A stretch of DNA of 64,000 nucleotides, taken from NCBI GenBank assembly GCA_002785985.1, contig NHNU01000018.1, positions 768,491-832,490 on the forward strand, given 5' to 3'. The notes beneath the pieces were generated by a model that was not told where the DNA came from, made no database searches, and worked only from the letters and a program-made list of their open reading frames with translations. The position numbers were made by a program, and so were the translations under genes. Positions within the stretch are counted from its first letter, which is position 1; every line of letters begins with the position of its first letter. The stretch comes from Microcyclosporella mali (taxonomy: Eukaryota; Ascomycota; Dothideomycetes; Mycosphaerellales; Mycosphaerellaceae). Of this stretch, positions 22,112 to 34,600 are shown in pieces.

Positions 22112-22720
22112 CTACTGGAGGCCACCGATGAGCTCGGCAACTTGCTTGCCGGACTCAGAACCCAACTCTGGCGCCTCCTCAGCCTCCTCTTTATCAAGGA
22201 GCTCCCAGTCCCCGGCCGCAAGGATCTCTGCAAGCTCCTTCTCATTGCCGAAGTACTTCTGCGTCTGTGTGAGGAGAGAGAGAAAGACATTAGTCTTCAG
22301 GAGTTGCACCAGCCTCAATAATGATGATGATAATTATGATGGTGATGATAGTAAACTTACGCCCTCTGGTCCCTTCTCCAGAGCCTTCTTAAGCTCAGCC
22401 AGCATCTCTCCCTTCGTCATCTCGCCGCACTCGACGGCGAAGAGGCGCTTGATGTGCGCATTGATGCGCTGCATGAGGTCATCCGGGAGGGACTTGGTGT
22501 GGTCGGTCTTCAGGACCTCGAAACCGCTCAGAGTATCGCGCATTTGGCAGGCCGATTTGGGGATGCAGCATACGCGACGGGCGTACTCTTCGAGAACCGG
22601 CTGGCTGTTAAAGACGTCGTGGCTCTTGTCGTTGCAGTGGAGAGCATCGCGCCACTGCTGCTTCGAGGCGCGAGGGAGGTGGGTGAGGTGGGAAGACTGG
22701 TTCACGCTCCGGCGGAACAT
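22112..22720 (-). CDS. Uncharacterised 170-aa protein
   Basis: Two exons, 22361-22720 and 22112-22264, joined in phase 0 across a 96-nt intron that contains an ATG/ATA-type repeat. The N-terminus (MFRRSVNQSSHLTHLPRAS) is rich in Arg, Ser and His and lacks acidic residues, so mitochondrial import is possible. The middle has CNDKSHDVFN and the cysteine-bearing RRVCCIPKSACQ. The rest is helical and charged (HIKRLFAVECGEMTKGEM, then KYFGNEKELAEILAAGDWEL). I do not recognise the family and propose no function. A single good splice solution and protein-like composition support a real gene. Confidence 0.65.
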
Positions 22721-25700
22721 CTCTGCGGTATTGGGGATGGTGATGGGTGGTGTCAGCGGGCGTGTTTGTATAGCACTGTACGATCTGCGTCAGAAGGAAG
22801 ATGCGGAAGCGATGGATATCTGTCGAGGTTTTTGTTCGAGTATAGAAGTTTGCGTGAAGTTTTAGTGTGTGAGTGGTCGGGAACGCCCGCATGTGCAAGT
22901 GAATGTGAGGCCGTCCGTGCACATGAAGTGCTGAAACCTCACTCAAAAACTCACTCACGAAGTCTTCTGCACGTGCATAGACAATGCGCCTGTGAATTTT
23001 GTCGTGGTTATATCTTCAGTACAGTTCTGCACAGTAGTATTATTGCTAGTCTGGCGACATAGCGCAATCTGTTCCTAGCGAGAGCTGAGGTGGAATGTCG
23101 TGGATGAAGACCCCATATCGGCCAGGAGCATGCTTCTGGGCAGAAGTGACATCGACCGTGCTGGTAGACCTGCTACGGCAGGGCTCCCAGAAGAAAGACT
23201 CTCGAGGTACCTGTGCGAGTATGTGCAAGTGAAGTGATTGACCACCCTTGCATGTGTTTCCGGCCCGTGAGCATCAACATCGTGGCTCTTTCTCCAAGGA
23301 TCATTATAGGATAGAATTGTCTCTGCTACGACGGCTGAGAAGCCTGCGCCGAGTCGCTTGTCCCAAATACTTTCACATTATTTCAAGATGGCTCTCCCGG
23401 ACGCTAGCCATGTGACAGTGCTATTGATGCTCCGGCGCAACGATTTAAACGAATGCCGCTGTACGACTGGGTTGAGATCGTGCATAGTGCTAGAAATCTT
23501 TATGGCAATCTTCTCGGATGCGAGGGTCGTGAGCCTGAAAGTAGCTTTTTTTTTTGGCAGTTTGCTCTCGAGGACATGTATTGTGTATTTGGCTTATGAC
23601 AGCGACTTGGGAAGGCTGTCAGTTGCTTGCCAAATCTCGATGACGGAAGCAGGGAACGTACCTATCTGCAGAGCATATTCGGGAGATGCTACACAGGACA
23701 GAAAGAGGGATACTGCGTCTCGAATTACAACGGCATTCCCATGAAGTTGTCAGGTATCTGGCGTCTGCCATTCTGACCATCAGTCCGACAGCTCAACATG
23801 TATCCCGCGCATGTTTGCTATAAGGTGTGCTCTCTTCAGCAATCGAAGCATCAAGGACACTCTAGTATGGAGCTCAAAGGTCTTGTTGGTCAGGCTACAC
23901 AGACTCACAATGCCGTCCAAGACATTCACGACCTTCGAGGCGATTCCTCCCCGAAAAGGACGGTCGGGATCTTGGTGAGAATGTTCCGTCCCAGCATCGA
24001 TATGACTATCGTCATAACGATACAGGAAGTCTACATTTCAGGCATGGGCGGTCGTCCAGAGCAATGTGTCCACAGCCTTTGAGACTCATGTGAGGGACCA
24101 CCAGAAGAGATCGAGAAACCCAGCTGCGTAGGGATGCGACACTTCATCATTCCAAGACCATGCGGGTCCAGGCCATGTGCTCGTGCACAGGGATGGTCCT
24201 CCGACCTGCAGAGTTCACTTCCAGGAATTCAGGCATATACGAGTCCGGAAGCACACGCAGTGCGAGGGTGGCGGGCGCATACACAAATACACCTCTCGTT
24301 CTTCTGGTACCGCCTGAGACCCGAAGCAGTCACGCAATGTGTCGGCAAGACTGGTCAGGGCACTGGAACTACGTTATCTACGGACCATCTGAGACTAGGT
24401 GACGGAGATTGGGGAGGCAGAGATCTTTGTATGTGGGGTTTGGCATTTCAAAGGCATTTTAGTAGTGATAAATCGCAGAGATCCGACGCGATGTGCTGTG
24501 AAAACCTTGGATCGGGAGTTCCGACGGTACCAAAGTGAGCCCTCGGAGCTGGAGGATTGACGATATCGGCAGTGGGCTTCCCGACTGTACGCAGAATTTT
24601 AGAGCCGCGACTCTTTCAAAGTCAATCGCGCCTGAGGCCTCGAGGATCATGGGCGGCAGATGCAATGTTCGAAAGCAGATCGCCCGAGGATGATGCCAGG
24701 GCCAGGGGAAAGGCGCTGTGTTTCTGACTGTGGCGGCCTGAGAAGGGGACTCCGATTCAATGGCAGTTTGAGTGGAGAGTGGCCGAGTACCCACACAAAG
24801 GCCCGTTGGTATCTTTTCTTAGCTCCAAGAACAACTGTTGTTATCAGGCGTGTCTGGGCAGGATTCCGAAGGTGCGACAGCAAGTTCGTAACCATGTTGG
24901 ACGTAGTTATCGTGCATGTGTCCGCACTCCAGCTTCGTGCTCGAGCACAGGCACGGCCGTTCAACAGAAACACGTGTTTGGTCAGGATTTCAACGCTCTG
25001 CGTCTTGCGTCTGGTCGCGAGCAGAGTTCAGAGGTACATGACTAGGGTTCAGCCACGTCCCGCAGTACCATCTCATGAGGAAGTGGAAGACGACTTGTGA
25101 TGATAAGTCTGAAAAGAGTAAAAAGAGTAGAGCATCCGCGGATCTTTCGCGCAAGCCGGATGCTGTCCGGAAGAGATCTTCAAGTATCCATTTGCAGCAC
25201 TTCACACCCATACATCATGACAGATCGACCTTGTTGTCGTCGAATGCGGATCGTGGCCTAGCAAGGGACCAGGTTCCTGCGTCTTGGCGCATGCGAGTGA
25301 GCAAGCATTAGAATCCCTCTGGATTTATTCTTGTCGAGCTTGGGATGCACGACCTCCGGACCATGCCATATGGAGCGGCGACGCCCACGCGCACTGCTGC
25401 AGGCGCGTGCAAGCGAGATCTGTTCATGTCCACTCGGCCACTGCTAATACCAAGCAGCCAGCCTCACGACCGCCATCCAAGAAGATGGGAGGGTGAACGA
25501 GGAATCCGGCAGAGCTGTGGCGTCGTCGACGTTTATCAGGGGATGGGGCGCGCTGTGTGCTTCGGCCCGTCTTTGCTACTGTACCGCTGCCGTCTTCTGG
25601 TGGAAGACTGGACCATACTGACAGCACCCTCACCCACGGACGAAGGCGACATGGCGTGTCAGCTAGACACCACGCCAGAAGCCTTACCGCGCGAGACTTC

Positions 25701-26953
25701 AGACGATATGAAGCAAAACCAGGAGAAAGGCAGTCCAGCCCGGCCGAGCTCGCCAAGACTGTCACAATTAAGCGGCGCGTGGAGGCTTCTCTGCGTCTCC
25801 TGCATGCAGTGGGCACACACCTTTTTCCTGCTTCTGAGCTATGCATCCTGTTGCGGCTCGGAGACAAGACTGGTACTCGATTATTGTCGCTTCTGTTCTC
25901 GTTGTGCAGAACACGATGACCATGTTCCAGTGTTACGCACAGCACAGCACACAGCGCAGCACAGCACACAGCGCAGCACAGCACACAGCACAGCACAGCA
26001 CAGCGGATGCAGATCTCGATGAGCAGTAGGCGAGGTGGTGGCCGTAATATCACACCTGCAGCCGCCGCAGACAGCAGCACATTATCAGCAGGAGGTGTCA
26101 TCATCGTTGTGGTCGTCGTCGTACTACTCGTGGCCCCGAAGGTGGTGGTGGTGCTGTGTCAGACGTTGAATGGACGACGGCAACCTTCACAGTGTGATAT
26201 GAGCGGCTGATAACTCCTAGTGCAGCCTATATAATCATATCGCATCCCAAAGGAGCACAAGGCGCCTTTCAGCGTGCCCTGTTCTGGAGCGAGACTTTGG
26301 CACTACGGCGCCTCAAGATTGACTTTCGGCTCATGTGCGAGTCGGCATGCAGCACAGCCAGCGTCAGTCCCACCCTTCGTACTCACCACCCGCCCAGACC
26401 GTCGAGCACTTCGATGCTTGATGCAGAAGATGCCGATGCCAATGCAGCTACTGCCACCGGCCCTGCCTCCTACTTGGGCTTCCAACCTTTTCGCCGCCGC
26501 CCTCCTCCACACTCATCCAAGCCGTCGCTCTCCCGCGCCTTAGGAGGTACCTCCTACCGTACAGTAGGCTGCCTGCACGCTGGGCCATGAGATGGCGCCC
26601 GCTTCCGGCGTCAGAATCCATGCCGATAGTGACCGCGAGAGAGAGAGAGACGAGACGCTTTCTTCCAGTCGAGTGTAGTGTAGTATAGGGAGGTTCTCGA
26701 CGCCTCCATCCACCTAGGCGCCGTCTTGACCTCCACCAGGAGCGTGGGACTCGTGATTACCACCGAGTCTAAAACTACCTTCGCCGCCCACTTTCTCTGC
26801 TCGTGAGCCATCTTCCACTTCTGTCGCCACGTACTCCTCCCTCCCTACCTGCTGGCTGTACCTGTCTCCCGTCCGCTGTCTCTACACCGTCGAATCCCCC
26901 TTGCGCGCTCTTGACGTTATTGCTTCGTGACAGCCCGTCACACACCATCTGCC
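22721..26953. other. Long gene-poor stretch
   Basis: About 4.2 kb with no convincing coding sequence. Open frames at 23358-23744, 24134-24538, 25345-26022 (+) and 25424-26104 (-) lack domains, splice partners and protein-like composition; the last is mostly a translated repeat. A 17-bp minisatellite lies at 25937-26003. The final roughly 350 nt should hold the promoter and 5' UTR of the GH16 gene. No transposase, reverse transcriptase or terminal repeats were recognised. Confidence 0.55.
25937..26003. repeat. CAGCA-type minisatellite with a 17-bp unit
   Basis: The unit agcacagcacacagcgc occurs head to tail at 25941-25957 and 25958-25974, with a third copy at 25975-25991 that differs near its end. 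Flanking sequence continues as simple cagca repeats. Confidence 0.9.
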
Positions 26954-28385
26954 ATGGACTACAACCACGGCACGGCCACCACCACGGCCACCAACACACC
27001 TAGACCTGGCACACCTGACAGCGACCCCATCGAGCCTGTTCCCAGAAGCAATCCTTTCCAGACTCCATATGGCTCCATGCCAGCCTCCGCCATGGGCTCC
27101 ACCACCGGCGTACAGCACATTCCACCACCCAGATACTTCCACTCGCGAAGAATAAACAAGGAGGAGGTCGAGAAGCCTTGGCTCGATAAGAAAGATCCCA
27201 AGGAGAAGTGGGTCTGGATCATTCCGTTGATTGGCGCATTCATCGGTATTGGGCTCGCTGGCTTCTCCATCTACGAGGGTCTCAAGTCCCATGCATCTCA
27301 CGTTTATTGCCCGGTCTTGGACGATAGCTTTGCTGGCGGTATCGATCCGAAGACGTGGACACACGAGGTGCAGCTGGGAGGTTTTGGGTAAGACCGTCTT
27401 CTGCTCGTGAAGCTCTGTACCCATCAGCCACAAAGTTCTAATGTCACTTCACAGAAACGGTGTCTTCGAGGAGACCACCAACACCGACGAGAATGCATTC
27501 GTTCAGGATGGCATGCTGCACATCAAGCCTACCCTCCAGGATGTGAAGCTCGTTGAGCAGAACAATATCGTCAACCTGCTCCAGGACGGCAGCTGCACGT
27601 CAAAAGCATGGTCGGACTGCGTTGCTGTCACGAACACGACCAACCACACCATCATCAACCCGGTCAAATCCGCTCGCCTCACCACTCTCGGCAGTGCGCA
27701 GATCAAGTACGGACGCGTTGAGGTCGAAGCTCAAATCCCCGTAGGCGACTGGATGTGGCCTGCCATCTGGCTCCTTCCCGTCAACAACACCTATGGTGAC
27801 TGGCCTGCATCGGGAGAGATTGATATCATGGAGTCGCGCGGAAACAACTACACTTACCCCTCTGGCGGCAACAACTACGTCTCCTCTGCTCTTCACTGGG
27901 GTCCAGACTCTGACGCTGACGCCTGGTACAAGACCAACGTCAAGCGCCAGGCTCTGCACACCACCTACAGCGCAGGCTTCCACACCTACGGTATGGAGTG
28001 GAGCGAGAAGTACATCTTCACGTACATCGACACCCGTCTCCTCCAAGTACTCTACACTCCCTTCAACAAGCCTTTCTGGCAGAAGGGCCAGTTCCCCCTC
28101 GCGAGCGCCAACGGAACCAAATACATTGACCACTGGAGTCAGACGGGCCGCGATTCGACGCCTTTCGACCAGGACTTCTACCTCATCCTCAACGTCGCCG
28201 TCGGCGGTACCAACGGCTGGTGGCAAGACGGAGTGGCCAGCAAGCCCTGGGTCGACGCCTCTCCCACCGCCAAGTACGACTTCTGGAACGCTCGGGATCA
28301 ATGGTACCCGACGTGGGCCGAGAATGGAGAGATGAAGATCAAGAGCGTCAAGATGTGGCAACAGAAGGGCTACAACAACTGTTAA
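26954..28385 (+). CDS. GH16 family glucanase, type-II membrane protein
   Basis: Two exons, 26954-27387 and 27455-28385, giving 454 aa. The first 85 residues are hydrophilic and Pro/Thr-rich, then one membrane helix (WIIPLIGAFIGIGLAGFSIY, about residues 86-108) anchors the protein with its catalytic part outside. The GH16 domain follows: DDSFAGGIDPKTW, YGRVEVEAQIPVGDWMWPAIW, and the catalytic GEIDIMESRGNN near residues 263-272 with nucleophile and acid/base Glu separated as E-I-D-I-M-E. YLILNVAVGGTNGWW lies near the end. The pattern resembles the laminarinase-like (endo-1,3-beta-glucanase or GNBP-like) branch of GH16, which acts on beta-glucans; cell-wall remodelling is inferred. NxT/S sites fit a luminal or extracellular domain. 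Confidence 0.92.
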
Positions 28386-29074
28386 AGAAGAGAAAGTCGT
28401 CGAGCCGAATCGTGGGCTTTTTTTTTTGGGCGGGACGGGCATAATTGGCGTCAAAAGGGTGCGGGCGGGGCCGGGACTTCGTTGGGGGACACTCGACATC
28501 TGTCTTCCTTTTTTCTTATCTAACTCTCTCAGTGTATGAGTGATGACTGCGTACGAGCGAATTTTCCTGTCGATATACCAGAATGCGATAAAGAGACACA
28601 ACAGGGTCAAAACATTTTAGAGGAGGAAATCAAGTACAATTTATGTCTTTTCATCTCTTTTGCTTCATTTGCTTTGTTTTGTACTTAACGGGCTCATCAA
28701 AGCAGATTCCTCGCAAGGAGGCGGTAAGATAAACCGCGCCGAGAGTGTTCTCTCAGCCCGCCCTGTGCCCACGCGCTTCTTCGCAGATGCGACACACTCG
28801 CGACGAAATTCGTTGATGAGATGATGACTACATTTCACGCGCGGAGACCTTCTCTCAGAAGAAGAAAGAAGCTGGGAAACGTGCTGCGTCAAAAGCAAAG
28901 CAGTGTAATCTAGGAGTTGGCTTGATTCTTGAATAAAAAGGACAGGAATGCTCGCTTGCGAGAGTCTCAGACTACACGCATATATCGTCACATCGACTCT
29001 CTACATATACCTATCGTGTTTCACATTCTTGAAGCCTCGAACAAAGTAAGGCATTCTGATACTTGGAGTTATCA
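28386..29074. other. Convergent intergenic region
   Basis: About 690 nt between the 3' ends of the GH16 gene (+) and the FAT1-like gene (-). It includes a T-rich tract right after the GH16 stop. No gene seen. Confidence 0.6.
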
Positions 29075-31106
29075 CTATAACTTCACCCTCCCTCCCACCA
29101 ATCCCTCCCAATCTCCCTGCGTAAAGCGTCGATACGTCTCTTTCTCTCCGGGCCAGAGCCAGAACACCACATCCTCCCTTCCCGCGGCATCTCCCTCTGC
29201 GATCTTACGCGGATTCACGCCTTCCCTGCGCAGAGGTACCTTGTTCTGCTTGTTGTTATGCATGGGCGTCGGGCTCCTGATCAGCCTTAGAAAGACTGGG
29301 ACGGCATACTTTGGCAGACTACTCCTCACATGCCGCAGAAGTCCCGCATAATCGAAGCGCTCCCTGTCTTCAGGATGGACGTAGATGGCCGCGCAGCCCG
29401 CGCGGCCGTCGTGGTGAGGGAGTTCCACGCCGTAGACGTTTGCTTCGATGAGCTTGGGGAAGCGACCGAGGACTTCGGCCACTTCGGCCGTGGAAACGTT
29501 TTCGGATTTCCAGCGGAAGGTATCTCCGAGACGGTCGAGGAAGAACCATCGGCCGTCAGCGTCTCGCCGCAGAGCGTCTCCTGTGCGGTAGTAAAGATCC
29601 CCTTTGAGGAAAACATCTCGCTCGAAGCGTTTGTTTGTGGCCTCCGGATTTCCCCAGTATCCTACAAAGTCCTTCTCACTCTTGCAGGCAATGATGATCT
29701 CTCCGCCTTGCTCGTAGGTGTTGCGTTTCGCAAATCCAGTCCTCGGGTTGCGCCATATCGAGTCGCCATTCTCATGGTCGATTTCGACCGGGATCAGGAT
29801 ATCGTGGAATTTTCTGCGCTGGATGGCACCGTGATGGCCCACGTGTGCGGCGTGGAACGGCCCACGGCAGATGTTGAGCAGGGAGAGCATACCTTCCGTT
29901 GAGTTAAAGAATTCGTTGACGACGGGAACATTGAAACGCTCCTGGAATTTCTGCCAGACGTCGGGACGCATCCCGTTGCCGTACATGGCTTTGAGTTTGT
30001 GGTCCCTGTCGAGAGGAGACGGAGGTGCAGCGAGAAGGTATCGTGCCGTCTCACCCACATATACGAAAGCATTCGCCTCCGAATCGTGGATGTCTCTCCA
30101 GAAGTTCCGAACGCTGAATTTCCTTCCGATGGCGACAGTGATGCCGCTCAAAAGGCCCGATATAGCAGACGTGCACCCTGTCCCGTGATACAGAGGCATA
30201 CAATCATACCATATGTCTCCTGGGCTGAGGCCCATAGTCCGTAGGCGCGCATGGGTGAACGCATACGAGCTTTGTGTTGGGAGCGCACAAGCCTTGGGCA
30301 GACCCGTCGTGCCACTGGTGTAGAACAAGAAGATAGGAAAGTCTCCCATCACCCCTTTCCTGTACTCATCGTCTGGCCGCTCCAGGTTGCACGCCATGAT
30401 CCTGCTCTTCGTCTCGCTGTCCAACACGATAATCTGCATACCCAGCTCTTCAATCTCCTTCCTCGTCTCCTCAACGCGCTGTCGGCATCCTGCCTCTTCG
30501 TCGACGAGCAGCACCCGACTGCCAGCGACCTTCAAACAGTGTACCAATGCCTGCCCACCCAGATTGTAGTTTATCATAGCCGGAGCCGAGCCAATGCTCC
30601 AGCTGCCCAGCAAGCTAAACATGCATTCCGGCGAGTTCTGGAGATACGTAGCGATGAGATCGCCCGGGTTCACGCCATTCTGCAGGAGAAAGTGTCCGTA
30701 CCTGTTGACTTGCTCATATGTTTGCTCCCACGTGTACTGCGTGGTGGACGCATTTGGTTGCGTTCGGTACCAGATGCAGAGGGCATCTTTGCGCTTGCGG
30801 GCCTGTTCTTCGAAGAAGTAGTAGAGCGAGCGTTTGTTCTTCCGGGCTGGTCCACATCAGCATGCGTTGGGTGATATTGGTGGAATAAGGGAGGTTACGC
30901 GCCGGCTTCTTGGGCGATTCGAGCTGTCTTTCGTTGCTCGAGGATGGTGCCCAGGTCCTTTGAAATGTGCAGTTTGGCGTCGAGGTAAGCGGCTGCTGCG
31001 ACGGCACCAGCTACAGCAGCGGCGGCGGGAGCTGTGATGTATCAGTCTGTCTGATGTCTTAATATGCGTGTATATGTGTCGTTTGCCCACATGGGTTGAG
31101 AGCCAT
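29075..31106 (-). CDS. FAT1-type very-long-chain acyl-CoA synthetase / fatty acid transporter
   Basis: AMP-binding enzyme of the FATP/FAT1 group, about 638 aa, which activates long and very-long-chain fatty acids with ATP and CoA and couples this to uptake. Exons: 31091-31106, about 30899-31031, and 29075-30846. The N-terminus (MALNPS, then an Ala/Val-rich stretch and YLDAKLHISKDL) is membrane-associated in the family. Exon 3 has YTWEQTYEQVNRYGHFLL, the P-loop FLFYTSGTTGLPKA, YDCMPLYHGTG, the adenylate motif GDLYYRTGD, and FRWKSENVSTAEVAEVLG. The C-terminal NNKQNKVPLRREGV matches the family end. The exon 2-exon 3 join is problematic: the only GT donor (30897-30898) leaves the downstream frame off by one. 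A GC donor at 30901-30902 would restore it, giving QEAARKNKRS. A real or sequencing indel is equally possible. Confidence 0.85.
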
Positions 31107-31610
31107 TTCTTCGCCTAGAGTACGGTATAGAACATGCAGACGACGTATGAGAGTAGCAGGAGAAGCGTGAGGAGCAGCAGGGAGTACTTATCACGTTCCC
31201 TTACCTTGCACGCGGATGAGGCTCCCGTAGTCTTTGCAAATAATATAAGAGCTAAGGACCTAGACTGGGCGTCAGCGTGTTGTTGCTGACTGCAGTTGTT
31301 CTTGTCTGTCGGCAAATGCTGGACATTCCAGCTCGAGCCTCGGGCAGCCATCGGCTACTTGTAACTATGGCATCGGAAGCCGGTACATCGTTGACTTGCT
31401 GAAGCACCAGCACATACTATATAGTACACATCACAGAAAGTTTTAAGGGACTGCATATGAGAGACCAGCAATTCGCATAGACCTATTATCTCCTGATCGC
31501 ATCATTCTCATCTGCATTTCTTCAGACTGTACTTCATATTTCTACTCACATCCATGCGGCGCGCAAAACAATCCATCATTCATCCATCACCTCCAACACT
31601 TTCGCCCATC
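31107..31610. other. Intergenic region
   Basis: About 500 nt between two minus-strand genes: the FAT1-like promoter side and the Yta7-like 3' flank. No gene or repeat seen. Confidence 0.6.
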
Positions 31611-34600
31611 TCATCTCCCTCCTCCATTAAACCTTCTTTGGGCGCGCTCCTGACTAGGGTCCAAGATTGCTTGATATGTCTGGATGTCCTTGACCGTGTC
31701 ATTGAAGCTCTGCTGCACTGCCAACCATACCTGATTGCGATTCCAATTTCCTCTGTCCTTCCAGATCACATCCATCATACCCGCTTTGACCTGTTCCAGC
31801 TGCTCGAGCGAGAACCCACTACTGCGGCCCACAAGTTCCTTTTGCAGGTCCTGTAGCTTGTCTTCGTCCAGGATGAGCGGCCGAGGGCCTTGCTGGGCAT
31901 CTTCTTCCTCGATGTTAAGGAGGGCTGAGATCGACGAGGCTCGATTGGCTTGTCGTGGAGGAGCCATATGCTGCTGCGAAGACTGAGATGGTTGCGAGCC
32001 GGAGCCAGTCGAGTTTGGCTGCGAAGCTGGCTGTGATTCTAGAGATGGGTCTTGTGTGTCGGGAAGATGCTCGTGGTCTTCTGGTGCAAGTGACATAAAG
32101 TCGGGACGCGTAGAAGGCACGTAGCCATTCGAGTTCTGTGTGTAGCCTCCACTGCTGCGATCGCTGCTCTTGTGCCCAGACGTTGTAGTTGAGGCACTGT
32201 TTTGGTATTGGTCAAGCTGTGATCCGGGCGCCAAGCGCGTGTGTGCCAAATGCTGCGACAGACCTCCCTGGCTTTGCGACTGAGATTGTGGGTGGCTGAA
32301 TTGTGATTGCTCACCTGGACGGCTCATTTGTGATGCTATATCTGGGCGCTCCTGCGTCTGAACATGGCTGTCCGTCATTTCAGAATCCTCCTGTGGTCGC
32401 GACGGCACAGTCGAGCCATTGGTTTGGTGAGACGGATGGCTGCCATTGGTCTGCGTTGTGCTCCAGCTTTGAGGATCGCCGAGACGCGTCGGAGTGACGG
32501 GTGGGAACAACTGCCGCCCAGGCACTACCTGTCCAAGCATCACCGGTCCCGAGTCTGTTGTCGTTGTCTTCGAAGCCTGAGCAGGTGGCACGTTGGGGAT
32601 GATCTTGGGTACTTCTTCACCCCGTCTCTCGGCTTCTTGCAGTTTCTGGACAAGCTCTCGCTCACGTTGTTGCTCCCGCTGATAGACTGCTTCACATTCG
32701 GCGCAAAGTGCAGGCTGCTGCTGCTCTAGATCAGCCATGTCGACTTCCACATTGGCGAGCATCTCATTAGCTTTCAACGTCCGGTCAGGATCGCCCGATG
32801 TTTTGGCATCCTTTGCGAGTCGCTTGATGTCAGCCAGGAAGTCCTTAGGTCGCTTGTAGTACCCATTTGAAAGTCGCTTCTCGATGACGACAATATCGAG
32901 GTTGTAGTAGAAGTTGCCAGATGCAGCCTCTTGCAGACCCGATACTCCTTTGGCATCTTTGCCGATCTCGTAGGGTCGGAACAGGCTTTGCTGCTGACGC
33001 TGCTCTTCAGTGAGATTGGTGCTGAGCACTTGAGGATCTTGTTCGTCAAAAAGATATGCAATGATGCCCTCATCCACGACAGGAGTCCTGAATTTCCTGT
33101 ACTTCAGCTTGATCTGATCCATGACTTTCTGGATGTACAACTTGAGCGCGTTGAGTGTCTGGTGATCTTTCCTCTTCTGAGCCTTGATATCGGCTTTGCT
33201 CGGGCCTTCAGGTGCTGGTGGTGCTGGAGCGACATCGAGCTTGGCGAGTTTACGCTTCTTCCGCGCCTGAGCGTCTGCTGGATATTCGGATGGCGCCTTG
33301 CGTACGAAATCCATGACGGCCTGGAAAAACTCTTCTCGCGCCTCTTGCCGCGGACGCTCAAGTAAGAACTGATTACTGCCAGAATAACCAAAGAGGCTAC
33401 GAATCATCTCCGGATCTGGAGTCGCTTCCGCGCCCTCCAGTTCTAAGATGCCAAGAAGTAGCACGGGGTCGGTAGGCGGCAGACTTCGCAGCAGGCCGAT
33501 GAAGGTTTTCTTGACAGTGTCGGCGAGCGTGTCCCACCATACTTGCACATTGGAAATATAGATGACGCTGGGTTTGTGGCGTTTGACTTCCTCGAAAAGC
33601 TGGATGACGGCGGCTTCGGGTGACTGCCCCAGGGTTAGTGATAGTTTGTACTTCGGGAATTGTCTTACTTACTCTCGTCGAATCCTTCAACAGTGTGGCC
33701 AAGTCAAAGTTCGAAACGTGAAGACCCTCAAATTTGCTCAGTAATGCAGCGCCTAGATATTGTTGACCCATGCCCTCTACACCCTGAATCAACAGTCTTG
33801 GTCGGAAGATGCGCGAGGATTCGAAATTGCGCTGCATTGTCTCCTTCTCAAATCCAAGTTCGTCGTCACGGTCGTCATACATAGCCTCCTCCAAAGCGGT
33901 GGCTTTGCGCTTTCGAGGAATGATGTCTTCGAGGCGTTTGCTTATCTCCTGAAGAGGATGTCTTAACAGAGGCTCAATGTCTTTCTTGAGTGGCGCTGCT
34001 CCGGAGGCAGCAGAACGCTCTGACGAGGGCACAATCTTGTTGACAGAGATCATGAAATCCTTAGCCAGGACTTTGATTTGGCTAGGATCGATGATGAGCT
34101 TCTCGTCACTGGAGTAAATCTGCGGAAAAGTGCCTTGCACCGCATTGAGAGCAGCTTCTGTGCAGAGCGCGCGAAGGTCGGCACCACCATAGCCTCTTGT
34201 GATTGAAGCGAGCTCATCCTTGACTTCAGGCTTCAACGGAGGAACCCAACCCTTTGTGTGAATATCGAGTATCTTGCGTCGGCCGATCACATCTGGCAGA
34301 GGAAAGTAGAACTCCCTGTCAAACCTTCCCGGACGTCGCAGAGCAGGATCGACAGAGTCCGGTCGGTTGGTTGCGCCTATAACGATGACTTGCCCTCTGC
34401 CATCCATACCGTCCATGAGAGCCAGAAGTGTGGCAACGATAGAGGCGTGAATTTGCTCCTGCTTACTGGAGCGCACAGGAGCCAAACCATCGATTTCATC
34501 AAAGAAGATGATGCTCGGTTGATTCTTTCGTGCTTCTTCGAACAAAAGCCGTAGCTGTTTCTCGGCCTCACCGACCCATTTGCTCAGAGCGTCTGCACCT

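Noticed and set aside
23358..24538. Two plus-strand frames in the gene-poor stretch
   Set aside because: No domains, no coherent splice solution linking them, and no protein-like composition.
25424..26104. Long minus-strand frame of 226 codons
   Set aside because: About a fifth of it is the translated CAGCA-type minisatellite, giving Cys/Val/Ala/Leu runs, and the remainder lacks protein-like features.
31611..33548. Separate bromodomain gene
   Set aside because: A 49-nt intron at 33624-33672 joins it in frame to the Yta7-type AAA protein, which needs this C-terminal part.
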